A stretch of DNA of 64,000 nucleotides from assembly GCF_012933445.1 (NCBI RefSeq), contig NZ_JABBNC010000028.1, forward strand, positions 62,001 through 126,000. The letters are read 5' to 3'. The notes under the pieces are model-generated. The model saw only the letters and a program-made list of their open reading frames with translations, had not been told where the DNA came from and ran no database searches. Below, piece by piece: positions 23,919 through 35,101 of the stretch (the stretch's first letter is position 1; each line of letters begins with the position of its first letter). The DNA is from Actinoplanes sp. TBRC 11911 (GTDB lineage Bacteria > Actinomycetota > Actinomycetes > Mycobacteriales > Micromonosporaceae). The position numbers and the translations under genes were made by a program.

Positions 23919-26542
23919 GAGAGTCCATAAGGGATGATCACCTCAGCGCCACGATGCACCGAGCGGTCGAAATGCAGCGCGCGCCACGGCCGCGGATACC
24001 ACGGCGGGGCGCCGGCGCCCGGGTAGAACGGGTTGAGCTCGCTGCCGTGCACGTCCAGCGCCACCCACGCGCCGATCGGATCGGTACGCGACGCCTGACC
24101 GCCCAGCGTGTCCCGCAGCAGCGCGGCCCCGCGCCACCAGCCCAGCACGTGGATGCGCCGCTCCGGGCCCTGCCGCAGGATCGTGCGCAGCGCGTCGGCC
24201 GCGTCCTTGCCGCCGGGCAGCGCGTCCGCGGCGAAGATGAAGATGAAGTGCGGGCGATCCGCCGGCCAGGACGCGGACGCCTCGGACGCGGCATCCTCCA
24301 GCAGCCAGTCGTAGTTGTCCGACTGGTACCAGCCGCACTCCGGCAGCGCGTCGCGCAACGCCTCCGCACCGGGCAGCGCGTCGCCGTCCAGGCACAGGAT
24401 GGAGAACCGGGCGCCGTCCGGCGGGAACTGCGCGGCCAGCGACAACGCGGCGGTGCTCAGCACGGCGCAGGCGTCGTCGACCCGGGTGCCGAGCACGGCC
24501 AGGTTGCGGCCCGGGGCGCGGCGCAACACCGTACGGGCGGATCGGGCCTCGACGTCGATGGTCTCGCCGAGCAGCACCACCGGCGCCGGATTCGACTCGG
24601 CCGGCGCCAGCCGCCGGAAGTCCGGGCTGTCCACCAGCCGCGGCACCACGTCACCGTCGAACAGCCGCGGCGGGCCCAGCTCCGCCGGGCGCATCCGCCA
24701 CAGCCGGTGCTGCAGCTTGTTCCACGAATCCCGGTCACCGGCCGAGGGCACCCGCACGATCCGGTTCGCCTCGGTCGCGCCGGAGTCCGCGTTCACCACC
24801 GCGTGGTAGCGCGGCAGCGACTCGGCCGCCGTGTTCGTCTCGGCCAGCACCCGCCGGGCCCGGGGCAGAGCGATCCGCAGCGAGAACTGCGCGACCAGCG
24901 CGGGCCGGCCCCACAACGCCTCGATGCCGGACACGTCCTGGCTCGCCAGGATCAGATGGATGCCCTGCGAACGACCCCGCCGCGCCAGGTCTTCCAGCAG
25001 GTCGACGGCCTCGGCGGCGACCGCGTCCCGGCCGGAGAGCAGCACCTGGAACTCGTCGACCACCGCGACGATCCGCGGCCACGCGCCCTCCGGGTTCTCG
25101 GCGCGCAGCTCGGCCAGGTTGGTCACCTCGTACTGCTTGGCGGCGTCCGCACGGCGGCGCAGCTCGTCGCTGAGGAACCGCAGCAGCGCCAGGCCGAACT
25201 CCCGGTCGGTGTTGACGTTGAGGCCGACCAGGCGGACGTGCGGCAGCCAGCTCTGATCGCGGCGGCCCGGCGCGAACCGGGCGAACGACACGCCCTCCTT
25301 GAAGTCGAGCAGGTAGAAGGCCAGCTCGGCGGGGGAGTAGCGGGCGGCGAGCGCACCCATCCAGGCGTAGATCAGGTTGGTCTTGCCGGTGCCGGACGGG
25401 CCGGCGATCAAGGCGTGCGGCGGATAGTCACTCAACGTCACATTTACCGGTACGCCCTGGGGACTGTCGCCGAGCGGGGCGGTCAACCCGGTCGCCGCGC
25501 TCTCCTGCCATTCCTCCTGCGGAAGCAGGCTGTCCAGGGCGACCGGGGCGGGACCGGCCGCGACGGCTTCGGCGATCCGGCGGCACGCGGCGGCGACCAC
25601 CGGCTGCGGCGGGCCGGGGTCGAGGCGTACCGCCAGGGAACCGGCGCCGGACATCCGGGCGTGATCGTCGGCGGCGGCCGTGATGAACTCGATGCCGTCG
25701 CCGGCCGGCACCGGCAGGCCCTGGATGACCAGGTGCACGCCGCAGGCGGCGCCGGTGCGCAACAGCCGCTGCAGCTGCGTCTGCTCATGGCGGCTCAGCT
25801 CGCCCGCACCCAGCAGCACGGCCACCCGCCACGGCTCCGGCCGCCGGTGCGTGGCCGCGGCCAGCTCGCGCAACGACGTGTACTCGCCGGCCAGCACGGT
25901 CTCGTTGATGCGCCGCACGTTGGCGACCAGATCGTCGAGCAGAGCGGGCAGCCCGCCCGGCCCGACGAAGGTCAGCACCCCGGCGGGCGCGAGCGGGGCG
26001 AACCGGGCCAGCCCGCCGCCCAGATGCTCCGGGTCGTAGCCGATGAGCTGCACCCGGCCCGGCGCGGCGGTGCCGAGCGCGCGCAGCAGCAGACCGGCGA
26101 CCACGTCGTCGCCGACCCGGCGGTCGCCACGCACCACGACGTGGCCCTGGTCGAGCAGCGGGACCAGCGCCGGCACGTGTTCCGGGTGCGGCAGCAGCAG
26201 CCGGCCCACGCGCAGCTCGGCGGCGACCTCCAGCGGGGTCGGCTGCCAGTCGTCCCACGGGTCGCCGGCCGCGCCCGGAGCCGCGCGGTCGGCGGCGTGC
26301 GCGGCGGCCTCGGCGTACGCGGCCAGGTCGTCGTGATGCCGCTGGTCGATGTCGCGCAGGCGGCCGTCGCGCGTCTCGGCGACCTTGGTGCGCCGGGCCA
26401 CGGCGGCCTCGACGATCCGGCGGCGGCGGTCCAGGGCTTCCTCGTACGCGTCGTGGGCCGCCTGGACGGCGTCCGTGGCGGCGCCGAGCGCGTGCGAGAG
26501 CCCGGCCCGGATGTCCATCACCTGCTGTGTCGACTCAGCCAT
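23915..26542 (-). CDS. FtsK/SpoIIIE-type ATPase with N-terminal coiled coil
   Basis: An 875-residue cytoplasmic ATPase. Residues 1-90 are a coiled coil. Residues about 105-330 form a first nucleotide-domain-like half without a clear Walker A. Residues 365-640 are the FtsK/SpoIIIE motor: Walker A GPSGTGKT at 381-388, the family motif LLDFKEG, Walker B IVAVVDEF at 491-498, and LILASQDV. A third degenerate domain (about 655-800, LLGETIDV, NLAVLGT) resembles the repeated ATPase modules of EccC/EssC. There are no transmembrane helices, unlike FtsK or EccC. It is packed between helical proteins and a membrane protein, which suggests a type-VII-secretion-like or DNA-pumping machine, but no Esx, EccB, EccD or relaxase gene is nearby. 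Confidence 0.88.
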   Translation of the reverse strand: MAESTQQVMDIRAGLSHALGAATDAVQAAHDAYEEALDRRRRIVEAAVARRTKVAETRDGRLRDIDQRHHDDLAAYAEAAAHAADRAAPGAAGDPWDDWQPTPLEVAAELRVGRLLLPHPEHVPALVPLLDQGHVVVRGDRRVGDDVVAGLLLRALGTAAPGRVQLIGYDPEHLGGGLARFAPLAPAGVLTFVGPGGLPALLDDLVANVRRINETVLAGEYTSLRELAAATHRRPEPWRVAVLLGAGELSRHEQTQLQRLLRTGAACGVHLVIQGLPVPAGDGIEFITAAADDHARMSGAGSLAVRLDPGPPQPVVAAACRRIAEAVAAGPAPVALDSLLPQEEWQESAATGLTAPLGDSPQGVPVNVTLSDYPPHALIAGPSGTGKTNLIYAWMGALAARYSPAELAFYLLDFKEGVSFARFAPGRRDQSWLPHVRLVGLNVNTDREFGLALLRFLSDELRRRADAAKQYEVTNLAELRAENPEGAWPRIVAVVDEFQVLLSGRDAVAAEAVDLLEDLARRGRSQGIHLILASQDVSGIEALWGRPALVAQFSLRIALPRARRVLAETNTAAESLPRYHAVVNADSGATEANRIVRVPSAGDRDSWNKLQHRLWRMRPAELGPPRLFDGDVVPRLVDSPDFRRLAPAESNPAPVVLLGETIDVEARSARTVLRRAPGRNLAVLGTRVDDACAVLSTAALSLAAQFPPDGARFSILCLDGDALPGAEALRDALPECGWYQSDNYDWLLEDAASEASASWPADRPHFIFIFAADALPGGKDAADALRTILRQGPERRIHVLGWWRGAALLRDTLGGQASRTDPIGAWVALDVHGSELNPFYPGAGAPPWYPRPWRALHFDRSVHRGAEVIIPYGLS

Positions 26543-26544
26543 GT

Positions 26545-27432
26545 CTATTCTTTGCCGGCTTTTTCGTCGGGCCGGTGCAACGGTTCCGGGGCGTCCGGAT
26601 CCAGCGCGGTGGCGTCCCGGCCGAGACGGGCCAGCAGCACGCCGGTGAGCACGCCCGCGGTGACCGCGCTGTCCGCGGGGTGGCCGGGCTTCGGGTTGTC
26701 GCCACCGCGGGTGGGAACGCGGCAGATGCGGGCGATCAGCGTCTCCAGCACCGCCGGGGAGGTGCCCGGCAGCAGCGAGCGCACCCGGCCCTCGGCGGCG
26801 GTCCGCAGCCGGGGCACGTCGTCCGGGCGGGGCTCGTGGCCCAGCAGGTCGCCGGCCAGTCTGTGCAGCACCGCCGGGGTGACCGCGGACATCGCCAGGC
26901 CGGTGGCGGCGTTCACCGCGTGCAGGTCACGGCCGACGCGGGCCCGGTCTCCCGCCCGTACGCCGCTGGCCACGCGCCGCAGGAGCTCGGCCGTGTCGGT
27001 GCCGTCGCGGCGTTCGTCGCCTTGGGGAGCGGGTTCGCCGGTGAGTTCCGCGACGCGGGCCTGCCACCAGGGGCCCAGTTGTTCGGGCGTGGTGGCACCC
27101 CCGTTTTGTCCGGATTTTTCATGATCTGGGGCCTTGAGGCCGGCGCGCCACTCCTGATCGGGCGGCGCGGCGGCGTCGCCGGTCAGGCCGATGGCGGCCA
27201 GGTAGGTGGCGATCGCGTCCTGGGTCAGGCGCAGCGCGGCGGCGGCCCGCTCGGCGTGCTCGGTCGCGTTGCCCAGCTGCGGGACGCCGACCGGGTCGAT
27301 CGACTCCTCCCGCACCCACATGAGGATCTCGGTGGCGCTGCGCAGCTTCTCCATCGCGACCGTGACGAGTCCGGTGGGCAGTTCGTCGGAGGTAGCGCGA
27401 AGCTGGGCGCCGAGTTCCTGGATCAGCGACAT
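26545..27432 (-). CDS. Helical protein of the FtsK-type operon
   Basis: A 295-residue, mostly helical, Ala-rich soluble protein, second gene of the operon. Residues 1-85 look like a helical bundle (LIQELGAQLRATSDELPTG, HAERAAAALRLTQDAIATYLAAIG), resembling the length and style of WXG100-like or LXG N-terminal domains. The middle contains PWWQARVAELTG, and the rest is Arg-rich helices. No family can be named and no signal or membrane segment is seen. It starts 4 bp after the stop of the small helical gene and ends 2 bp before the ATPase gene. Confidence 0.72.
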   Translation of the reverse strand: MSLIQELGAQLRATSDELPTGLVTVAMEKLRSATEILMWVREESIDPVGVPQLGNATEHAERAAAALRLTQDAIATYLAAIGLTGDAAAPPDQEWRAGLKAPDHEKSGQNGGATTPEQLGPWWQARVAELTGEPAPQGDERRDGTDTAELLRRVASGVRAGDRARVGRDLHAVNAATGLAMSAVTPAVLHRLAGDLLGHEPRPDDVPRLRTAAEGRVRSLLPGTSPAVLETLIARICRVPTRGGDNPKPGHPADSAVTAGVLTGVLLARLGRDATALDPDAPEPLHRPDEKAGKE

Positions 27433-27436
27433 CTTC

Positions 27437-27697
27437 TCAGAGCATCGCCGTGTAGGTCTGCGCCTGCTCGACGGCCAGATGCGTGGCGCCGAGACAGTCC
27501 TCCAGGGCCTGGTCGGCCTGGGTCAGCGAGGCGTGCGCGGCGCCCACCGAGTCGTGCGCACTGCCGTCGAAGGCCGCGGCCATGCTCTGCTGCGCCTCGC
27601 CGATCTTCTCGCGGGCCGCCTGGATCGCCGCCTGCCCCTCCTTGACCTGCTGGAGCGCGGCATCCACGGCCGCTTTGACCTCGGCGACGCTGGCCAC
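27437..27697 (-). CDS. Small WXG100-like helical protein, first gene of the FtsK-type operon
   Basis: An 86-residue protein. GTG 27697 is preferred to ATG 27754 because AGGAGG lies 8 nt before it. It is a helical hairpin: helix 1 about 3-40 (VAEVKAAVDAALQQVKEG), a turn at FDGSAHDSV, and helix 2 to the end (AVEQAQTYTAML). Size, helix-turn-helix layout and position upstream of an FtsK-type ATPase resemble ESX substrates, but the WXG motif is absent and no YxxxD/E secretion tail is clear. It could be a secreted partner or a structural subunit. Confidence 0.7.
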   Translation of the reverse strand: MASVAEVKAAVDAALQQVKEGQAAIQAAREKIGEAQQSMAAAFDGSAHDSVGAAHASLTQADQALEDCLGATHLAVEQAQTYTAML

Positions 27698-28062
27698 CCG
27701 TGCAGCCTCCTGCTGTGCGGTACCCACGCGAGCGGTACCCGGTTGTCGGGACATCGGCTGTCCGGAACCCGATGGCTCTGAACCTCCTCAGCGTACTGCC
27801 CCCTTCCTGCCCGGCCGTCCGGGCACACCCCATTTGCCGCCTCTCCGGAGCATCGCCGCCCGCGCCCTGGCAAGCCCGCCCACTGTCCAAGATCCGACCA
27901 TGACAAAACATGAATGACTCCCCGTACGCCGCGCAGCGTGGCCCCCTCCGCCGCCGTGGCTCCCCGGCTCCCCGCACTCCGTTCGCCTGCGCGCCACGGC
28001 TTGTCGATCAGGAACTCCGGCTCCGGCACGGCCGGCTCCGGGTCCGGCCGCAGTTGCCGGAA

Positions 28063-28394
28063 AACGAACGTTCGTTCGCGGTGCTTCGGTTCACGCATGC
28101 TCAGGCGGCGTCCAGAACGACGAGGTCGGCATGGAGAGCGGCGCTGCGGCGACCAGCGCAGCCCGGCCTCCGCCGCGCCGGGGGCGAAAAACGAACGTTC
28201 GTTCGCGGTGCTTCGGTTCATGCATGCTCAGGCGGCGTCCAGAACGACGAGGTCGGCATGGAGAGCGGCGCCGCGGCGACCAGCGCAGCCCGGCCCTCGC
28301 CGCGCCGGGGGCGACAAAACGAACGGAGCGGCACCGCGGCGACCAGCACAGCCCGGCCTCCGCCGCGCCGGGGGCGACAAAACGAACGTTCGTT
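28063..28394. repeat. 127/128-bp tandem repeat headed by a 14-bp palindrome
   Basis: Unit 1 (28063-28189) and unit 2 (28190-28317) are nearly identical; a deleted 63-bp unit (28318-28380) follows, then a final palindrome. AACGAACGTTCGTT occurs at 28063-28076, 28190-28203 and 28381-28394; the deleted unit has only AACGAAC. Spacing and length rule out CRISPR. The regular palindromes look like protein-binding sites (inference). Confidence 0.9.
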
Positions 28395-28627
28395 CTCCGA
28401 TACTGGCCCGGAGGCCCCGCGGTGTGGCCCGCACCGACGGTGCCGTATCGCTCCGAGCGCGTCGTCATTCGTCACAAATCGGAAATGTCATGCGATCGAG
28501 CTGGCCACGCGGCGATCTCTGTTCCAGTATTCGGTCGAGGGCGACCACATCGTGAGCGATCATCCGAAAAGGACGGTGACTTTGCCCCTTTCCACGGCTT
28601 TTGCGCCAAGCATTCGGCGTTCGATTT

Positions 28628-28680
28628 CGAGACCTTGGAGAGTTACGCCCACATACGAGCCATAACTCTCCAAGGTCTCG
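28628..28680. repeat. Dispersed palindrome, copy 2
   Basis: CGAGACCTTGGAGAGTTA (28628-28645) is perfectly complementary to 28663-28680; the pairing extends a further three bases outward. The loop contains GCCCACATACGAGCC, shared with copy 3. Confidence 0.9.
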
Positions 28681-28935
28681 AAAATCCGGCTCGGGCGCCA
28701 CAGCGGTCGCGGCGAACGCGGTCAGAGGCACCGAGCGAACGCTTGATCTCGCGCTGGCCGGAGCCTGGCTGTGGACCGGCGGCAGGTCTGTTCACGCCAA
28801 GTGTCGGCCGTCACCTGGTGCCCACAGAGAAGGCCGCGCAGAGACGCGGCCCACTGCGAAACGTGGCGGGCCGTAGCAGAGTGAGGGGAGCGGGCGCGCC
28901 CGGATCGGGCCGGCCGCGGTCTGCGCGGCGTTAAC

Positions 28936-29316
28936 CTAACGCCGGGGGACGCTGGACGGGCCGCGCACCTCCGCGCCCAGCGGGACGACCCGTGCCCGTA
29001 ACCCCCGGTCCGCCGTCACGACCACGGTGCGCCGGGCCGGGGCCTCGACGCGTACGAGATCGGTGATCTTGTCGTCGCCGGAAGCGGGGGCTCGCTCGAT
29101 GCGTACACCGTTGCTGGTCTGGGGGATGTCGCGGGCCTTGCCCTCCACGACCAGCGCCACTTCGACGGGGCCGGGGAGATCGGGGAGTCCCTCGGCCAGG
29201 ACCGCCGCGAGGCGGTCGCGTAGCCGGGCCGCCGCGGCCGGACGGTCACGCCACCACCCATCGGGGACGGAACCGACGACGTTGGCCCCGTCGACGATCA
29301 CGAGGGGTACGGTCAT
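28936..29316 (-). CDS. NYN/PIN-like domain protein (possible ribonuclease)
   Basis: A 126-residue protein with VIVDGANVVGS at residues 6-16 and VVVTADRGLRARV near 97-109. These match the first and third acidic motifs of NYN/YacP-like PIN-fold nucleases (DGxN and T/S-D-x-G-L). A further acidic segment (ASGDDKITDLV, about 79-89) fits the middle motif. Such proteins are usually RNases. The start is supported by a TAGGCT box 7 nt upstream. It is divergent from the ClpC-type ATPase gene. Family assignment is by motif only. Confidence 0.72.
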   Translation of the reverse strand: MTVPLVIVDGANVVGSVPDGWWRDRPAAAARLRDRLAAVLAEGLPDLPGPVEVALVVEGKARDIPQTSNGVRIERAPASGDDKITDLVRVEAPARRTVVVTADRGLRARVVPLGAEVRGPSSVPRR

Positions 29317-29323
29317 GAAGTTG

Positions 29324-29329
29324 AGCCTA
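29324..29329 (-). promoter_or_regulatory. TAGGCT -10 box of the NYN-like gene
   Basis: TAGGCT, then 7 nt, then ATG 29316 on the minus strand; leaderless geometry. Confidence 0.5.
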
Positions 29330-29445
29330 CCCGTGTCAACTTCTCGCCGAAACTGGGAATCATTCCCGGGGGCAGGGCGCTAAGTCAGGGGCGTGCGGAC
29401 CCCTGGGAAGCACGAATGACTGAGGTAGTGAGAGAGAGAAGACGT

Positions 29446-31992
<2,547 letters not shown>

Positions 31993-32006
31993 GCCGGACA
32001 ACGGAG

Positions 32007-32035
32007 AAGGCCCGGCCGGAAGGCCGGGCCTTTTT
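32007..32035. terminator. Bidirectional terminator between ClpC-type and LysR genes
   Basis: AGGCCCGGCC (32008-32017) pairs with GGCCGGGCCT (32022-32031) over a GGAA loop, followed by a run of five T. It directly abuts the LysR stop codon and serves the plus-strand gene best. Confidence 0.9.
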
Positions 32036-33021
32036 CATCGGCCGTGCAACGCCAGCCCGTCGACTATCCCCAGGTGGGAGTAGTTGCCGCGCCAGGCCAG
32101 ATAGGACGGATTGCGGGCGACGACCTCCACGTACGCCTCCTGGGCCATCTCCATCAGCTTCGGCGCGCTGCGTGCCGCCTCCGAGTCGGGGTGCCAGCCG
32201 AGCACGTACCGCCAGCGCAGCGGGGCACCGCGCAACGGGCGGTGAGCCAGCCCGGCCGGCGCCCGGAACGTCGGCTGGCAGAGGCCCAGCGCCAGACCGG
32301 ACTCGACCATGTCGACACAGCCGCGGATGTCGCTCTCCAGCATCCGCAGTGGAGTGAACCCGGCCCGCGCGCACGCCGCCACGAAACAGTCGCTGAAGCA
32401 GCCGTCGCCGGTGCCCGCCACCCATTGCTCGCTGGCCAGCTCGGCGAGGTCCACGTCGACGTCCTTGGCGGCCGGATGGTCCTCGGGCATCAGCACGCAC
32501 ACCGCGTCGACCGCGACGGTCTGCCACACCAGCCCGTAGTCGGCCGACGGGATCGCGTCGCCGCAGACGCCCACCTGCGCGTAGTCGAGCTTGCCGGCCA
32601 GGACCATGTTGGCCAGATCCTCCACGTAGTACGACGCGTGGGTGGTGATCTGCGCGTCCGGCTGAGCGACCGAGAGCCGGTGCACCATGCCGCCGAGGAT
32701 CGGGCCGCCGATCGCGCCGATCCGGTACCGGCTCATCGCGTCGGTCCCGCTCGCGCCGGCCATCCGGGCGGCCTCGTCCTGCAGGCCCTTCATCGCGGGC
32801 AGCAGCACCCGGGCCCGGGCCAGCACCAGCTCGCCGAGTGCGGTGGGCCGCGCGCCGCGCCGGTCCCGCTCGAACAACGGCCCGCCGAGGGTGCGCTCGA
32901 TCCGCTGCAGCTGCGCGGTGAGTGCCGGCTGGGCCAAGCCGAGTTGTGAGGCCGCCTTGGTCACGCTGCCCGTCTCCGCGATGGCGCAGACCACCTTGAG
33001 ATGCCGCAGCTCCAGGTTCAT
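32035..33021 (-). CDS. LysR-family transcriptional regulator
   Basis: A 328-residue LysR protein. The N-terminal winged helix (residues 1-60) reads MNLELRHLKVVCAIAETGSV, then AASQLGLAQPALTAQLQRIER; the C-terminal substrate-binding domain begins at RIGAIGGPILGG. The cluster GDGCFSDCFVAACARAG and SDIRGCVDMVESG is Cys-rich for this family and could sense redox or metal (speculation). ATG 33021 is preferred to 33048 because of a TACCGT box 6 nt upstream and the family's usual N-terminus. An imperfect palindrome GCTAGTC-N5-GACTGGC lies about 30 bp upstream. The target is not evident from neighbours. Confidence 0.87.
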   Translation of the reverse strand: MNLELRHLKVVCAIAETGSVTKAASQLGLAQPALTAQLQRIERTLGGPLFERDRRGARPTALGELVLARARVLLPAMKGLQDEAARMAGASGTDAMSRYRIGAIGGPILGGMVHRLSVAQPDAQITTHASYYVEDLANMVLAGKLDYAQVGVCGDAIPSADYGLVWQTVAVDAVCVLMPEDHPAAKDVDVDLAELASEQWVAGTGDGCFSDCFVAACARAGFTPLRMLESDIRGCVDMVESGLALGLCQPTFRAPAGLAHRPLRGAPLRWRYVLGWHPDSEAARSAPKLMEMAQEAYVEVVARNPSYLAWRGNYSHLGIVDGLALHGR

Positions 33022-33027
33022 AGCGTG

Positions 33028-33033
33028 ACGGTA
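33028..33033 (-). promoter_or_regulatory. TACCGT -10 box of the LysR gene
   Basis: On the minus strand TACCGT precedes ATG 33021 by 6 nt; leaderless geometry. Confidence 0.45.
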
Positions 33034-33115
33034 GGACCTTAACGACATCGATGGCTAGTCTTCTGGACTGGCGATAGATCGTACACTTGCGACAATTCCG
33101 CAAATGAACCGCCTG

Positions 33116-33703
33116 TTATCGGTTCAAATCTTTCGGGTACGTCGCGCGCCCGGTGACGGCATCGCGCACTTTGTCCAAAACCGCGACGGCTGGATCAACA
33201 ACCTTGTTCCACGGCGGCGTGGACGGGGTCGACGGATGCGGTCGCGTCGGGGCCGCCTCCTGCGCGGTCTCGAACCGGTTGCCGACCCGGATCAGCTCGT
33301 CCACCGGCGCCATCGCGACCAGCACCGGCAGCAGCTCCTCGGCGTCCGCCGCCACGTGCCGGCGCATCCCCTCGACCAGGCCGGCCGCGACCGGCTCGCC
33401 GTCGGCAAGACGCTTCAGCGTGATCAGGAGCTCGTGGTCCTCGGCCAGCTCCCGGTCGGCGATCGCCTCGCCGCCGGGCACCACGAGGCGTACGGCGGGA
33501 TAAAGGTATTGCTCCTCGGCGCTGAGATGCCGGGACAGGGCGGCGATCACGACTCCGGCCAGCCGCTGGTCGTGCGGGGCCGCCGCCAGCAGCTCGCCGA
33601 GGTCGAGCAACTCGTCGTGCTGCTCGGTGACGACGTCGACGACGTTGCGGCCGGTGGCGTCGCCGGGGATCGGGGGCAACGGGGGAAGATTCAATGCGGT
33701 CAC
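33116..33703 (-). CDS. Hemerythrin HHE-domain protein
   Basis: A 195-residue protein with a hemerythrin-like HHE helical domain: TEQHDELLDLGELL, SRHLSAEEQYLYPAV, EDHELLITLKRL and GMRRHVAADAEELLPVL give the HxxE/H pattern of a di-iron site across four helices. The C-terminal 50 residues are a Pro/Thr linker plus a basic tail. Family members sense or store O2, NO or iron. The GTG at 33703 is chosen because upstream codons run into the divergent peptidase gene; a TATCAC sequence 7 nt before it may be a leaderless -10 box. Divergent from the M20 peptidase gene. Confidence 0.82.
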   Translation of the reverse strand: MTALNLPPLPPIPGDATGRNVVDVVTEQHDELLDLGELLAAAPHDQRLAGVVIAALSRHLSAEEQYLYPAVRLVVPGGEAIADRELAEDHELLITLKRLADGEPVAAGLVEGMRRHVAADAEELLPVLVAMAPVDELIRVGNRFETAQEAAPTRPHPSTPSTPPWNKVVDPAVAVLDKVRDAVTGRATYPKDLNR

Positions 33704-33770
33704 GGGCCGGGTGATACCCGATACATCTCCCTCGTCAAACTTTGCGTCACCACCCTGGTAAGAAAGGCAG

Positions 33771-35078
33771 ATGGAGCTCACCGCCGCCGACGAAGTAGTC
33801 GGTATCTGCCGCGATCTGTTGCGCATCGACACCACCAACACCGGCGTACCGGAGACGACCGTCGGTGAGCGGGTCGCCGCCGAGTACGTCGCGCGCCTGC
33901 TGGCCGAGGCCGGTATCGAGGCCCGCATCCTCGAGTCCGGTCCGAACCGGGCCAACGTCGTCGCCCGCATCACCGGCGCCGACCCGTCGCGTGGTGCGCT
34001 GCTGCTGCACGGTCATCTGGATGTGGTGCCGGCCGAGGCGGGTGAGTGGTCGGTGCCGCCGTTCGAGGGCATCGAGAAGGACGGCTACCTCTACGGCCGC
34101 GGCGCGATCGACATGAAGGACTTCGACGCGATGATCCTGGCCGTGGTCCGGGACTGGAGGCGCATCGGTTACGTCCCGCCGCGTGACATCGTGATCGCGT
34201 TCACCGCGGACGAGGAAGCCGGGATGACCTTCGGCTCGAAATGGCTGGTGGAGAACCACCCGGACCTGTTCGCCGGGTGCACCGAGGCGATCGGCGAGGT
34301 GGGCGGGTATTCGTACACGGTCAACGACGACCGGCGGCTGTATCTGGTGCAGACCGCCGAGAAGGGGCTGGACTGGCTGCGGCTGACCGCGACCGGCCGG
34401 CCCGGGCACGGCTCGATGGTGCACGACGACAACGCGATCACCGCGCTCGCCGAGGCGGTCGCGCGGGTGGGCCGGCACCGTTTCCCGATCGTGCTGACCC
34501 CGACGGTGCGCACGTTCCTGGAGCTGGTCGCCGACGAGATGGGCGTCGAGTTCAACCCGGACGACCCGGAGCCGCTGATCGCCAAGCTGGGCGGCATCAA
34601 GAACATCATCGGGGCGTCGATCCGGAACACGGCGAACCCGACCCGCTTCGACGCCGGGTACAAGGACAACGTGATCCCGGGCAGCGCGTCCGCGTTGATC
34701 GACTGCCGGACGCTGCCCGGCTACGGCGAGCAGTTCCTGGCCGAGATCGCCGAGGTGATCGGGCCGGACATCGAGATCTCGCACCCGCAGCGGCTGCACC
34801 CGGTGGAGACCGAGTTCGACGGCGACCTGGTCAACGCGATGGGTGCCGCGCTGCGGGCCGAGGACCCGGGGGCGCGTACCGTTCCGTACCTGATGTTCGG
34901 TGCCACCGACGCCGCGTACTTCGCCGAGCTGGGGATGCGCTGCTTCGGGTTCGCCCCGCTGAAGATCCCGGCGGATCTGAACTTCTCGGCGCTGTTCCAT
35001 GGCATCGACGAGCGGGTCCCGACCGAGGGACTAAAGTTCGGCGTGCGCGTGCTCGACCGCCTCCTGCGGACAAGCTGA
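33771..35078 (+). CDS. M20-family metallopeptidase / amidohydrolase
   Basis: A 435-residue M20 enzyme. Metal and catalytic motifs are clear: LLLHGHLDVVP (His and Asp, about 78-88), YGRGAIDMKDF (Asp about 114), FTADEEAGM (catalytic Glu pair about 145), and the C-terminal FHGIDE. The dimerisation lid starts at RLTATGRPGHGSMVH. Architecture matches DapE/ArgE/CPG2-type hydrolases; in actinobacteria this subgroup is annotated only as M20/M25/M40 peptidase. AAGAAAGG precedes the ATG. The acidic-protein gene follows after 23 bp and is probably cotranscribed. Confidence 0.9.
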   Translation: MELTAADEVVGICRDLLRIDTTNTGVPETTVGERVAAEYVARLLAEAGIEARILESGPNRANVVARITGADPSRGALLLHGHLDVVPAEAGEWSVPPFEGIEKDGYLYGRGAIDMKDFDAMILAVVRDWRRIGYVPPRDIVIAFTADEEAGMTFGSKWLVENHPDLFAGCTEAIGEVGGYSYTVNDDRRLYLVQTAEKGLDWLRLTATGRPGHGSMVHDDNAITALAEAVARVGRHRFPIVLTPTVRTFLELVADEMGVEFNPDDPEPLIAKLGGIKNIIGASIRNTANPTRFDAGYKDNVIPGSASALIDCRTLPGYGEQFLAEIAEVIGPDIEISHPQRLHPVETEFDGDLVNAMGAALRAEDPGARTVPYLMFGATDAAYFAELGMRCFGFAPLKIPADLNFSALFHGIDERVPTEGLKFGVRVLDRLLRTS

Positions 35079-35101
35079 CACTTGTTGGAAGGACCCATAG
35101 C

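Larger units (their letters stand above)
27698..28935. other. 1.2-kb intergenic region with tandem repeats and palindromes
   Basis: No gene supported: the overlapping short frames follow the repeat period and lack ribosome sites. It contains the 127-128-bp tandem repeat with AACGAACGTTCGTT palindromes (28063-28394), a CGGAAATGTC motif (28480-28489) and copy 2 of the CTTGGAGAGTT palindrome (28628-28680). The promoter of the minus-strand FtsK-type operon must lie in its left part. Confidence 0.7.

Noticed and set aside
23220..27697. Calling the FtsK-type operon a classical ESX type VII secretion system
   Set aside because: No WXG100 motif, EccB, EccD, EccE or mycosin is encoded, and the ATPase has no membrane helices.
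28063..28394. Regular repeats considered as a CRISPR array
   Set aside because: Repeat units are about 127 bp, adjacent without unique spacers, and no cas gene is present.
28480..28520. Region after CGGAAATGTC considered as a promoter for the ClpC-type gene
   Set aside because: It is almost 1 kb away, with the divergent NYN-like gene in between.
33110..33135. GGTTCAAATC resembling a tRNA T-arm
   Set aside because: It lies at the hemerythrin gene's stop codon, and no D-arm, anticodon arm or acceptor pairing can be formed around it.
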